This document shows positions 6,122-14,196 of a stretch of 64,000 nucleotides of DNA, in pieces (the stretch's first letter is position 1; each line of letters begins with the position of its first letter). The stretch lies in NCBI RefSeq assembly GCF_001544095.1, contig NZ_BCPT01000016.1, positions 1 through 64,000 of the forward strand, given 5' to 3'. This DNA is from Enterococcus casseliflavus NBRC 100478. Its GTDB lineage: Bacteria > Bacillota > Bacilli > Lactobacillales > Enterococcaceae. The notes beneath the pieces were generated by a model. It had not been told where the DNA came from and searched no databases. It worked only from the letters and a program-made list of their open reading frames with translations. Both the position numbers and the translations under genes were made by a program.

Positions 6122-7621
6122 TCAACCTGTATCGATCATGAACAAATCTGTTTGCACGCCGATCTTATTGGGTTCTATCAAGCGTTTCAGTGCTGTCTGG
6201 ATAAACGTGTATTCTTTTCCAAAAGCTTCTGAGATCGCAGCGAAATAAGCCCCCTGGCTTTCTTTTTTTAGCCGGATAACGGAGCGCATCAATCCATGTA
6301 TCGAAGCTAGCATAATACCTCCATTACGACCAGCACGAACACGAATATGAATTTTGTTCTCTTCTTTTAACTGCTTCAGTACTTTGTCCAGGGAACGTTT
6401 TGGGATCTTTAAACGTTCAGTTAACTCTTTTTTTGTAGAAATAATGTATGGTTGTTCTTCATAGGATTGCTCATTCAAATAGGACAGTAGATCTTCTGCC
6501 CATTCATGACTATGTGAATACTTGCGAATAGCTCTTTCTTTCTTGAATTTCCACCAACCTCGTTTTTTGTTGAATAGTTGCTCTTCAGAAAGATTGGCAT
6601 CGACCCACTCTTGGCATAATAGGACAATTTTTTCTCTGTGCGCTGCTTGATATTTTCCGGAGTAAGCGGAACGAATGATTCTGGTTAATTCTCGATCAGA
6701 TAAAGGGTTAGCCAAGCGGTCATTGAATTCTAACATCGTCAATTCACATGCTTCTACTTCGTATCCTGACGAAAAGTATGCCAAAGACAAGGTGAATATG
6801 ACATTATTTCGACCATATACGCCCTTTTCACCTTGTATTTTTTGACTTTTTAGCAACAGCTGGAACCAGGGTTCATCGACTTGACGAAATTCTTGAGTAG
6901 ATGGTAATACAAAAACGTTTTTGATCTCCGCTTTTTTGTCCGCATCTTCTCTCATTGACCAGTCGATCCATTCTTCAAAACTATAACGATACTGTGGTTC
7001 AAAGAATAAAACATTCTCTTCAGAAGGCATACGTGTGATCCCAAAATGATTGGCATTTACATCAACTGGAAACCGATAATCATTTGAAAATTTGTTTCTT
7101 AGATTTTTTGAGATCATTTTGGCCACATTGATCACTTTAAAATTTGATTTCTTCGTCACGTATGCAGGCTTGTCTAGTACATAGAAAGCTTGAAATCCAT
7201 GCGGTGTACGTAGAATCATTGTCGGCATAAAGCCGATCTCGTGACTGGCCAAGATAATTTCTCCATAGTCAAAGTTTGGATCCAATGTGTCAAAATCAAC
7301 AAAGAAAGTATTGATTTGACGCAAATTGTCCTCAGAATGACCTTTTGTAAACATTCTGGCTTCATCAGCATACGTTCCATAGCGAAATACATTTGGTGTC
7401 CAATGAGTGAATCGATTATTGTTTTCGATCACCCCTTCTTCTGAAGTGATCACTAGTCCAATCCCCTCGATCATGTGTTCCTTTGAGCGGTACGCAAAAA
7501 TAGCCCCCTTCCCCGACTGATCACTAAAAGAGACCGGTTTTAGGTGGCTGTTTTTATATTTGAATTTACGGATACCATTTTGTAATACCGTCGAATATAC
7601 GACATCCAAAGAAGCTGCCAT
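6122..7621 (-). CDS. repE: Inc18-family replication initiator RepE
   Basis: A 499-residue initiator of theta replication, closely similar along its whole length to RepE/RepS of pAMbeta1, pIP501 and pSM19035 (for example KGAIFAYRSKEHMI, FTHWTPNVFRYGTYADEARM, FMPTMILRTPHGFQA, GRNNVIFTLSLAYFSSGYEVE, FIQTALKRLIEPNK). The start is ATG 7621, preceded by GGGAAGGA; the frame stays open 41 codons further upstream, but that stretch is the regulatory leader. Expression should be set by antisense-RNA-driven attenuation in that leader. It defines the backbone as Inc18-type. Identity to the known members is visibly partial, so it is a divergent subgroup. Confidence 0.93.
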   Translation of the reverse strand: MAASLDVVYSTVLQNGIRKFKYKNSHLKPVSFSDQSGKGAIFAYRSKEHMIEGIGLVITSEEGVIENNNRFTHWTPNVFRYGTYADEARMFTKGHSEDNLRQINTFFVDFDTLDPNFDYGEIILASHEIGFMPTMILRTPHGFQAFYVLDKPAYVTKKSNFKVINVAKMISKNLRNKFSNDYRFPVDVNANHFGITRMPSEENVLFFEPQYRYSFEEWIDWSMREDADKKAEIKNVFVLPSTQEFRQVDEPWFQLLLKSQKIQGEKGVYGRNNVIFTLSLAYFSSGYEVEACELTMLEFNDRLANPLSDRELTRIIRSAYSGKYQAAHREKIVLLCQEWVDANLSEEQLFNKKRGWWKFKKERAIRKYSHSHEWAEDLLSYLNEQSYEEQPYIISTKKELTERLKIPKRSLDKVLKQLKEENKIHIRVRAGRNGGIMLASIHGLMRSVIRLKKESQGAYFAAISEAFGKEYTFIQTALKRLIEPNKIGVQTDLFMIDTG

Positions 7622-7646
7622 GACTTTATTCCTTCCCAAACTAAAA

Positions 7647-7680
7647 GAGAACACAAATAATCTTAAAGATTTGTGTTCTC
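7647..7680 (-). terminator. repE leader attenuator
   Basis: A perfect 12-bp stem GAGAACACAAAT / ATTTGTGTTCTC followed by TTTTAG on the minus strand, 26 bases before the repE start. The 5' arm can instead pair with TGTGTTCTC further upstream in the leader (complement of 7846-7854), which would act as antiterminator. This is the layout of pIP501/pAMbeta1 attenuation. Confidence 0.85.
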
Positions 7681-7728
7681 CCAATAGCTTAGAAGTCTTA
7701 AATGAATGACAAAATAAGCGTGTATATA

Positions 7729-7757
7729 TTGAGTTGCTCGTCAAAAAATGGTAGAAT
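7729..7757 (+). promoter_or_regulatory. Promoter of the antisense RNA
   Basis: TTGAGT (7729-7734), 17-bp spacer, TAGAAT (7752-7757) on the plus strand, reading against repE. The start would be near 7764. Confidence 0.75.
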
Positions 7758-7763
7758 AAGTCT

Positions 7764-7903
7764 GTAAGTTCGGATTGTCAGTCCGAAAAACTTATCAAAA
7801 TTACATAAGTGGTTGTCAGCCACTTACATAACTTCTGAGACGAGCGAGAACACATAGGCTTTTTATGTGATTCAGATAGAATAGTGAGGCCAATTTCACT
7901 TTT
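7764..7903 (+). ncRNA. Counter-transcript RNA (RNAIII-like) controlling repE
   Basis: Reading from the promoter just upstream, the RNA forms TTCGGA-TTGTCAG-TCCGAA (7769-7787) and TAAGTGG-TTGTCAG-CCACTTA (7806-7826), two hairpins with the same seven-base loop. A weaker stem AGTGA...TCACT before TTTTTT near 7903 would end it at about 140 nt, close to the 136 nt of pIP501 RNAIII. In that family the RNA binds the nascent rep leader, stops the antiterminator from forming and so lowers copy number. The exact ends are inferred. Confidence 0.75.
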
Positions 7904-8034
7904 TTATCCGTCTCTTTTTTTTTATGTAATTTTCTTTTAAAGTGTAAACTTTTTTTTAATGCTGTAAACCTTTTTTTTATACTACAAAGTTACCCTATTT
8001 TTAAACATTTGTAAAGATTATCAAGTGATTTGAT

Positions 8035-8157
8035 TATAAATTATATTTTATAAAATATAATTTATAAAATATAATTGACAACATATTTCTTTCTGGTATA
8101 ATGTTCTTAGACAGATATATATATTATATTTTGCAATTTATATTTTATATTTTATAA
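8035..8157. repeat. AT-rich iterons upstream of parA (probable centromere)
   Basis: Units related to TTATAAAATATAA repeat on both sides of the parA promoter (8035-8074 and 8119-8157), including the self-complementary ATATTTTATAAAATAT. The same units recur after the ParB-like gene. Sites of this kind bind the small partner protein of ParA, both for segregation and autoregulation. Confidence 0.7.
8075..8102 (+). promoter_or_regulatory. parA promoter
   Basis: TTGACA (8075-8080), 16-bp spacer, TATAAT (8097-8102): both hexamers match consensus exactly. Iterons flank it on both sides, so binding of the ParB-like protein should repress it. Confidence 0.85.
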
Positions 8158-8173
8158 ACGGGAGGTTTGTTTA

Positions 8174-9085
8174 ATGGAATTATCGCAAGAAAACTTGAAA
8201 ATTGTTTTTGAATATAGAAATGTCGTCAGAAGACCATTAACTATTACTGTAGCAAATTCCAAGGGTGGAGTAGGTAAAACTACTATTATAAGATACTTGA
8301 GCTATGTACTTGCTAATATGGGATTTAAAGTGTTGGTAGTGGATGCCGATCCGCAATCAAATACTACAAAGACAATGTTGTTGACTAAAAATTATCACTC
8401 TAAAGACGATGACATTTTCATTATTGAAAAAACTATGCTAGCTGGAATCGTTGAACGAGATTTAAAACAATTAGTTCTTCCAATAATTGAAAACTTGGAT
8501 TGCATTCCATCACATATAGATTTTAAAAACTTTCCAAAATATTTAACTAAGCTTTATGGGGACGCTATAGAAGGAATAGACGCTGATTATATCGAGGTCG
8601 AAAAAAACAGAATTTCAGTCTTGAAAGATTTACTTGAACCAGTCAAGCCGGATTACGATTTTGTTCTCATCGATACCCCACCTACTATGTCTGATTTCAC
8701 TAGGAATGCTGCTTACGCTTCTGACTATATTATTATGGCTTTTCAAACACAATCCGACAGCTTAGATGGCGTTGAAGATTATATATCAGAAGAAGTCACT
8801 CCTCTTGTTGAAAAATTTGATTGTAAAACTGAAATAGTTGGAATACTTCCAAATCAGTTGAGTAAAGGTAGTATAGATCGCCAAGTTGTCAACGATGCTA
8901 TCGAAAAGTTTGGTGATCAAAACCTTTTTGATAATATTTTACCCCATGTTAAGCGAGTGCAAACAACACCGAGGACAGGTTTAAATACTGACACTTATTG
9001 GGACAAACTTGCTTACGAAGAAGTTTTTGTACCTTTAGCAAAAGATTTCATTCATAGAATAAAATTATTCGAAGGAGAAAACTAA
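8174..9085 (+). CDS. parA: ParA-type partition ATPase
   Basis: A 303-residue ATPase with the deviant Walker A of ParA/MinD proteins, KGGVGKTT at residues 30-37, VVDADPQSN in the A' position and DFVLIDTPPT as Walker B. GGGAGG lies before the ATG. ParA proteins bind nucleoid DNA and move plasmid copies apart with a centromere-binding partner, here the next gene one base downstream. It resembles the partition ATPases of enterococcal plasmids (PrgP/RepB-like). AT-rich iterons lie upstream and downstream. Confidence 0.9.
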   Translation: MELSQENLKIVFEYRNVVRRPLTITVANSKGGVGKTTIIRYLSYVLANMGFKVLVVDADPQSNTTKTMLLTKNYHSKDDDIFIIEKTMLAGIVERDLKQLVLPIIENLDCIPSHIDFKNFPKYLTKLYGDAIEGIDADYIEVEKNRISVLKDLLEPVKPDYDFVLIDTPPTMSDFTRNAAYASDYIIMAFQTQSDSLDGVEDYISEEVTPLVEKFDCKTEIVGILPNQLSKGSIDRQVVNDAIEKFGDQNLFDNILPHVKRVQTTPRTGLNTDTYWDKLAYEEVFVPLAKDFIHRIKLFEGEN

Positions 9086-9086
9086 C

Positions 9087-9458
9087 ATGACAGATAATGC
9101 AAAACCAGGTTTCTTTTCAAAGCAAAAACCTGATAATTCTTATAAAGAGATCCCTAAACCGAAATCAGCATTTACTTCTGACAACACAGATTTACTAGAA
9201 AATATTCACCCTGAAGAAGACGTATTAAAGATAAACAACAAGTCGCTTGGTATACCAGCCATAGTCTGGTGCGAATTTACTGCTTTGCTTGATACTACTG
9301 ATAATGATTATACCTATGAACTACTCGAAGAATTAATTCACGAAAGAACTGCACGTTTCGATCACAATCAAAAAACAACCTACAACCGAATATTAGAGCG
9401 TAAGAAAGATCAGGAAAGAGAACGGATATATAAGAAAGAAAAAAGGAAGAAGATTTAG
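9087..9458 (+). CDS. Small ParB-like centromere-binding protein
   Basis: A 123-residue protein whose ATG follows the parA stop by one base, with GAAGGAGAA inside the parA end as ribosome site. The first 40 residues are polar (KPGFFSKQKPDNSYKE), the middle holds LGIPAIVWCEFTALLDTT, and the end is a long basic helix (KDQERERIYKKEKRKKI). It has no canonical ParB domain. Gene order and size match the small DNA-binding partners of plasmid ParA proteins (PrgO-like), so it probably binds the flanking iterons. Confidence 0.7.
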   Translation: MTDNAKPGFFSKQKPDNSYKEIPKPKSAFTSDNTDLLENIHPEEDVLKINNKSLGIPAIVWCEFTALLDTTDNDYTYELLEELIHERTARFDHNQKTTYNRILERKKDQERERIYKKEKRKKI

Positions 9459-9473
9459 ATCTTCTTTTTTTTA

Positions 9474-9625
9474 TTTACAAATTATATTTTATAAAATGCA
9501 ATTTATAAAATATAATTTGTAAAATACAATTTTGCCTTTATAATCAATTAATTAAACACTATAATAGATTTTTGAAAATTTTATTTTATAATTTATATTC
9601 TATATTTTATAATTTATAAATATAA
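9474..9625. repeat. AT-rich iterons downstream of the par operon
   Basis: Several copies of (T)TTATAAAATATAATTT-like units (for example near 9481-9530 and 9583-9622) match those upstream of parA. They bracket the operon and are likely further centromere-binding sites. Confidence 0.6.
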
Positions 9626-9679
9626 TCAGTAAACACTAAATCATAAAATTTCACTTATGAAAGAGTTTAATATATCTAA

Positions 9680-9710
9680 TATACTAAATATATTGAATAT
9701 ATTTAGTATA
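9680..9710. repeat. 31-bp near-perfect palindrome upstream of the Y-family polymerase
   Basis: TATACTAAATATATT (9680-9694), one central G, then its exact complement (9696-9710). No T-tract follows. It is placed about 95 bases before the polymerase gene and 220 bases after the par operon, so it may be an operator or a cruciform. Confidence 0.6.
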
Positions 9711-9743
9711 TAGAAGTTTAATTATCTTGACTAAAAAAAAAAG

Positions 9744-9757
9744 CGAATGTGTGTTCT
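9744..9757. promoter_or_regulatory. Candidate LexA (SOS) box
   Basis: CGAATGTGTGTTCT differs by one base in each half-site from the Gram-positive LexA site CGAAC-N4-GTTCG. Its place about 48 bases before the polymerase start fits damage-inducible control. Confidence 0.5.
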
Positions 9758-9804
9758 AATGTGTATATAAAACGTATCTTTTTTTTTAGAAAAGGGGATT
9801 TATC

Positions 9805-11184
9805 ATGGTTATGCAATTTGGCGTAAATCCAAGGTTTGACTATACTAAAGAACCTTCCCGAGATATTCTTTGTATCGACTGTAAGTCATTTTATGCATCC
9901 GTAGAATGCGTAGAAAGAGGACTAAATCCTTTAAAGACAAAGTTAGTGGTCATGTCCTATCCTTCAGACGATCCTTCTCAGCGAGGAAGTGGGTTGATTC
10001 TGGCATCGAGTCCGGCCGCAAAAAAAGCCTATGGAATTTCTAATGTCAGTCGATCACGGGATCTTCCTTTTCCGTATCCGGAAGACCTCGTGATCGCACC
10101 ACCGAGAACGACACTGTATATGAGAAAGAATATAGAGATTAACAATATTTACAAGAAATACGCTGACGAACAAAATCATGCAGTATACAGCATAGATGAG
10201 AGGTTTGTGGACGTCACAGACTCATTAAAACTGTTCAGTGCAAAGGACGCAAGAGAGCTGGCGAGAATCATTCAAACTGACGTTTATCGGCAAACTGGAA
10301 TTTTCACAACGATTGGGATTGGTGACAATCCGCTCTTGGCCAAGTTCGCACTAGACCTCGAAAGTAAAAAAAATTCAGATATGAAAGCAGAATGGCGTTA
10401 TGAAGACGTACAGCAAAAGCTTTGGTCTGTAGAAAACATTACAGACGTGTGGGGTATAGGACGTCGGACAGCAATCAGACTGAACCGAATGGGCATATTT
10501 ACTATGCATGACCTGGCACACGCAAATTACTATCAGCTGAAGCAAAATTTTGGTGTCTTAGGTACTCAACTGTATGCACACAGCTGGGGCATCGATCGAT
10601 CATTCTTAGGTCAGAAATACAAAGTAAAATCTAAGTCGATAGGGAACAGTCAGGTCTTAAATCGGGACTATACACGTCGAAAAGAAATAGAAATTGTAAT
10701 CAAAGAAATGGCCGACCAAGTAGCAACTAGGTTACGCCGTACAGGAGCGAAAGCTGAGGTAATTTCTTTATGGATCGGCTTTTCAATGGGTTATGTCGAT
10801 CGATCAGTAAGTCGAGGGTTTCACCAGCAAATGAAGGTACCAGCAACCAATAGAAGCAAACAAATAGCAAACTACTTACTACAGATATTTGATCGTCATT
10901 ACAAATACCAGGACATTCGAAATGTGGGAGTTAACTGTTCAAAGCTCGTCTATTCTAATGCTTTGCAGCTTGATCTCTTTGAAGATCCGGACGAGCAAGT
11001 AAAAGACTTAAAAATCGATTATGTGGTAGATACTATACGCAAAAAATTCGGGTTTAAATCGATCGTTCATGCAAATAGCATAATGGAAGGTGGACGTGCG
11101 ATCGCTCGCAGCAGTCTTGTCGGAGGACATGCAGGTGGTATGTCTGGACTTGAAGGTGCTGAAAGTCATGGTAAAGCGTACTAA
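9805..11184 (+). CDS. Y-family DNA polymerase (UmuC/UvrX type)
   Basis: A 459-residue translesion polymerase. Catalytic acidic motifs are visible as ILCIDCKSFYASVE near the N-terminus and YSIDERFVDV near residue 130; a helix-hairpin-helix region with VWGIGRRTAIRLNRMGI follows near 215, then the little-finger domain. AAGGGGA precedes the ATG. Plasmid UmuC-like polymerases (for example on pAD1) give UV protection. It overlaps the start of a YolD-like gene, the partner seen with UvrX in Bacillus. A candidate LexA site lies upstream. Confidence 0.92.
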   Translation: MVMQFGVNPRFDYTKEPSRDILCIDCKSFYASVECVERGLNPLKTKLVVMSYPSDDPSQRGSGLILASSPAAKKAYGISNVSRSRDLPFPYPEDLVIAPPRTTLYMRKNIEINNIYKKYADEQNHAVYSIDERFVDVTDSLKLFSAKDARELARIIQTDVYRQTGIFTTIGIGDNPLLAKFALDLESKKNSDMKAEWRYEDVQQKLWSVENITDVWGIGRRTAIRLNRMGIFTMHDLAHANYYQLKQNFGVLGTQLYAHSWGIDRSFLGQKYKVKSKSIGNSQVLNRDYTRRKEIEIVIKEMADQVATRLRRTGAKAEVISLWIGFSMGYVDRSVSRGFHQQMKVPATNRSKQIANYLLQIFDRHYKYQDIRNVGVNCSKLVYSNALQLDLFEDPDEQVKDLKIDYVVDTIRKKFGFKSIVHANSIMEGGRAIARSSLVGGHAGGMSGLEGAESHGKAY

Positions 11185-11674
11185 GAAAACATTTACGGAC
11201 TATAATCAATACAGAGACCGGCCATTTGGACTGAAGTGGGCAACGGCTTACGCCATGGATGATTTGATGAAAGGCGTTTTAGAAAATGAAGCCTGGGCTA
11301 CGAAAGAAGTTGTTGGTTTGGAGTTAATGAATCGTGAGGAGATCGACACAATACTTTCAGAGTCTTTTCTTTATCATAAACCTATAACGCTGCAGTTAAA
11401 CACTAAAGACTAATTTGGGCGATTTTTGGATCCTGTAGAAGGACAATTTCTAGGTGAAGCATATGAAGACTATTTTATATTGAATGAACAAGCGACCTAT
11501 TGGACAGACGTTCGGCACGTATCTATAAAAAAGGAGGAAAAATGGTTCAAAGTTGACTATTTTCAGGACGGAAAATCTTCTCGCAACAAACAAAAGAAAA
11601 AAGAGAGTAAAATAGAAAAAGATATTGAGTTAATCAAAAATGAGTATTATCAGGACTTTGCAGACGACGATTGA
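11168..11674 (+). pseudogene. YolD-like protein interrupted by an in-frame TAA
   Basis: The ATG at 11168 lies inside the polymerase gene, preceded by GAAGGTG. The frame reads MVKRTKKTFTDYNQY then DRPFGLKWATAYAMDDLM, matching YolD-like proteins that accompany UvrX/UmuC. A TAA at 11411-11413 stops it after 81 residues, yet the same frame continues without another stop (FGRFLDPVEGQFLGEAYEDY, later YWTDVRHVSI) to 11674. Together the two parts make one YolD-length domain with a charged tail. A TTG at 11426 is a weak restart without a ribosome site. So this is either a one-base nonsense mutant or depends on readthrough. Confidence 0.75.
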
Positions 11675-11765
11675 AGATCATTGTCCATCATTTGACTTTT
11701 AAATTGCCTTAGAATGGCTCTCTGACACACGTTTTTTAAACAGATCAGAAAAGGAGAGGGAGAAT

Positions 11766-12356
11766 ATGTGTGGAAGATATTTTTTTGATTTATCTTCAGA
11801 TGAACTAAAAAGCTACTATGATCACGTTGTTTAAAATGCTACAGGTAACCATATTCGTGTTGGTTTTAATGAAATATTTCCAACTAATTATATAGTAACA
11901 CTAGGACTTAATCAGGACTCAAGGGTAGTATCAGGAATCACTCATTGGGGTTTCCAAGGATTTAAACCAGGTCAACTTATGATAAATGCACGCTCAGAAA
12001 CAGTGGAAGAAAAGAAGACTTTTTCTAAAGCCTTCAGAGAAACTCGCTGCGTCATACCAGTTTCTGGATTCTATGAGTGGGATTCCGAAAAACGAAAACT
12101 ACTGTTTACTGCAGGGGATAATGACGTTTTTTATTTGGGAGGATTTTATCGTGTGCATAAAACAGGTGCGGGTTTTGAAACAGAATCGATTATTATGACG
12201 ACAAAACCTAATAATTCAGTAGCCCCGATACATGATCGTATGCCGCTTATTATTCAAAGAGATCGTATAAAAGATTGGATCAAAGATTTGGATTTCGCAC
12301 GTAACTATCTTATAGCTGATATGCCAGAATTAACTCGTACTGAAGTAGCAAAATAA
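11766..12356 (+). pseudogene. SRAP (YedK/HMCES-like) gene interrupted by an in-frame TAA
   Basis: GGAGAGGGAG precedes ATG 11766 and the product starts MCGRYFFDLS, with the Cys2 that SRAP proteins use to crosslink abasic sites. Codon 23 is TAA (11832-11834), but the same frame then stays open for 173 codons: NEIFPTN, HWGFQGFKPG, INARSET, CVIPVSGFYEW, PIHDRMP. All active-site motifs (Cys2, Asn, Glu, His) are present. Translation from the next ATG (11979) would lack Cys2 and the N-terminal half-site, so it should be inactive. It follows the polymerase/YolD pair, consistent with a damage-response cassette. Confidence 0.85.
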
Positions 12357-12389
12357 AAAGAGCGGATCTTTTATAGATTCGCTCTTTTG
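12356..12389. terminator. Bidirectional terminator
   Basis: AAAAGAGCGGATC (12356-12368) pairs with GATTCGCTCTTTT (12376-12388) with one mismatch. It separates the converging SRAP gene and the small minus-strand gene at 12371. Confidence 0.8.
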
Positions 12390-12592
12390 TTATTGTTTTG
12401 TTTAACTTTACTCAGGATCATTTCAAACGTTTCAAACGTATCGATATCGAGCTGACACAACCAAAGTAAGTACTTCTTTTCCTTAAACGTCCAGTCGATA
12501 GTAGGGTAGGAGGATATCAAATTGTTATATCTTGATTTTTGTTCCGTTGAAGCTAATTGCCAGCGTTTTTCAAAAATTTTTTCTTCGTCCAC
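12371..12592 (-). CDS. 73-residue hypothetical protein
   Basis: GTG start at 12592 (GTG GAC GAA) with GGGAGG eight bases upstream. The product MDEEKIFEKRWQLASTEQKS is helical and charged, with a central YPTIDWTFKEKKYLLWLC and a basic end (KQNNNKRANL). It follows the 112-residue gene on the same strand by about 50 bases and ends within the shared terminator. No family is recognised. Confidence 0.55.
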   Translation of the reverse strand: MDEEKIFEKRWQLASTEQKSRYNNLISSYPTIDWTFKEKKYLLWLCQLDIDTFETFEMILSKVKQNNNKRANL

Positions 12593-12646
12593 TTAAAAAC
12601 CTCCCAGCTAAAGTACGAATATCTCAATTTGAAACTAATTACTGAC

Positions 12647-12985
12647 TCACACATCATCATGTTGAGAAAGCAAATTGCCATCTTCTATTACAAAAAATCT
12701 TCTACCATCTTTGGCTTGAGATTTTCTTTTTATATGACCAGTAATAGAAGATCTGCATAGCTTTTCATACTTCATACATTCAGTTACAGACGAATACATT
12801 CGGACATTATCAGCATAATCAGTTACTTTTACGCCTTTTGTGTTAGAAAAATTGCGACGAGAACGCTCTTTACACGCAATTTCCTTCCCAATTTTTTGGA
12901 CACTTTCTACGATTTCTGGCTGGCTCATCCATTCTTCAGTAGCAGTTAAATACAATAATTTATAGAACATTTTTTTGTCTTTCAA
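12647..12985 (-). CDS. 112-residue hypothetical protein with possible winged-helix fold
   Basis: Begins MKDKKMFYKLLYLTATEEWM. The segment MSQPEIVESVQKIGKEIACK followed by basic residues and, near the C-terminus, RRFFVIEDGNLL could form a winged-helix DNA-binding domain, but this is only a shape argument. It probably forms an operon with the 73-residue gene downstream. A frame on the plus strand over the same place has no ribosome site and is not real. Function unknown. Confidence 0.5.
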   Translation of the reverse strand: MKDKKMFYKLLYLTATEEWMSQPEIVESVQKIGKEIACKERSRRNFSNTKGVKVTDYADNVRMYSSVTECMKYEKLCRSSITGHIKRKSQAKDGRRFFVIEDGNLLSQHDDV

Positions 12986-13068
12986 AACTAATTTATCACC
13001 GCCATAATAGAGTCTAGTTAAAAATATTTTTTATTTAAGATATACATTTGTAGTAAAATTATTTAGTA

Positions 13069-14190
13069 TTATATATATATAATACCATCATACCCAAGTG
13101 AAATATCCCCATTGCCATCAATAAATTTTTTAAATCGCCTATGATTTTCAAGATTTGTAATTTTGGCCGATAATCCGGAAATTGATTTTAATTTTTTTTC
13201 AATTTTCTGTTTATCAACTTCTTTACTTATTTTATTATCCTTAAATTTATTAGATTTGCTAGTTTCCATTTTTGATAGACTGTTATCTTTCAAAAATAAT
13301 AACTCCTCTTCATCAAATAGCCATTTATTCTCAGGAGAATTACACTCGGAAAATACATTATGATAATCTTCAAGTATTGAAAATATTTTCGCTTCAATAC
13401 CAAACTTTCCTACCTCGCTATTTAATACTACAAATTCCAATTGATCAATTTTAATTTTTTCTTTGCCCAAAGAATTATTTGATTTGCTGACTAAATAGTT
13501 GTAAATATTTTTATAATAATTGAAAATATTTAAGTTTTCATTCATATAAATTTCTTTTTTGCCATTCTTTTCATCCGGATCTATATTGCTTATTATATAT
13601 TCATTGTTTTCAAAAGAAGTAGCTACAACGTGTCTTTTAAAGTCATTGTAAGGTTGTATATTACCATTATCAAGTTCATACCATACTTTTTTAACACTTT
13701 GAGTTTGCTTTTTACCTTTAATTACTATAGAATTATCAACTCTTTTATTATGTGTCGCTTTGGCTTCTATGATATATGCATTCCCATCATGATCAATTCC
13801 AAAAAAATCAGGATGTAACTGACTTTTGTATTCCTTGATTCTTGGATCCTTTAAATGATGCAAGTAAGCAATCTTAAAAACCTTATCCGCTACGCATTTT
13901 GCTGATATCATACCTATTAAAAATCCAATACTCGTTTTGACTGTTGTTTCAGCGTTCTTATATGAGTCACCAGCAACAAATTTATTATTTGAGTCGATAA
14001 AAACCATATCCACTAAACTTTTATAAAATATTTTTCCTTCTTCAGTTACGGAGAAATTAGAAAATTCTCCTACCAGTATTGCATATTTTATGAGATCTTT
14101 TCTTTTCACTTTTAAATCACTTGGAACAAACGTCTTACGGATGTAGCCATCTACTGTATCGAAAGTTCTTAATTCAACATCCCTAATCAT
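13069..14190 (-). CDS. PD-(D/E)XK nuclease-like protein, partner of an AbiC-like protein
   Basis: A 373-residue protein. Residues 127-144 read PDFFGIDHDGNAYIIEAK, which fits the PD...(D/E)XK catalytic core (D128, E142, K144) of restriction-type nucleases, with a preceding helical region (SIGFLIGMISAKCVADKVF). The C-terminal third is Lys-rich and ends SLGYDGIIYI. It begins six bases after the stop of the AbiC-like gene on the same strand, so both are probably one operon. Nuclease plus membrane Abi protein suggests a phage-defence pair. I know no named system with this exact pairing; the nuclease call rests on the motif alone. Confidence 0.6.
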   Translation of the reverse strand: MIRDVELRTFDTVDGYIRKTFVPSDLKVKRKDLIKYAILVGEFSNFSVTEEGKIFYKSLVDMVFIDSNNKFVAGDSYKNAETTVKTSIGFLIGMISAKCVADKVFKIAYLHHLKDPRIKEYKSQLHPDFFGIDHDGNAYIIEAKATHNKRVDNSIVIKGKKQTQSVKKVWYELDNGNIQPYNDFKRHVVATSFENNEYIISNIDPDEKNGKKEIYMNENLNIFNYYKNIYNYLVSKSNNSLGKEKIKIDQLEFVVLNSEVGKFGIEAKIFSILEDYHNVFSECNSPENKWLFDEEELLFLKDNSLSKMETSKSNKFKDNKISKEVDKQKIEKKLKSISGLSAKITNLENHRRFKKFIDGNGDISLGYDGIIYI

Positions 14191-14196
14191 TTTTTA

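Noticed and set aside
7622-7744. 41-codon upstream extension of RepE
   Set aside because: It covers the attenuator hairpin, and a strong GGGAAGGA site precedes the ATG at 7621, matching Inc18 family starts.
8035-9625. AT-rich repeats considered as a CRISPR array
   Set aside because: Units are short, contiguous and without unique spacers; they are iterons around a par operon.
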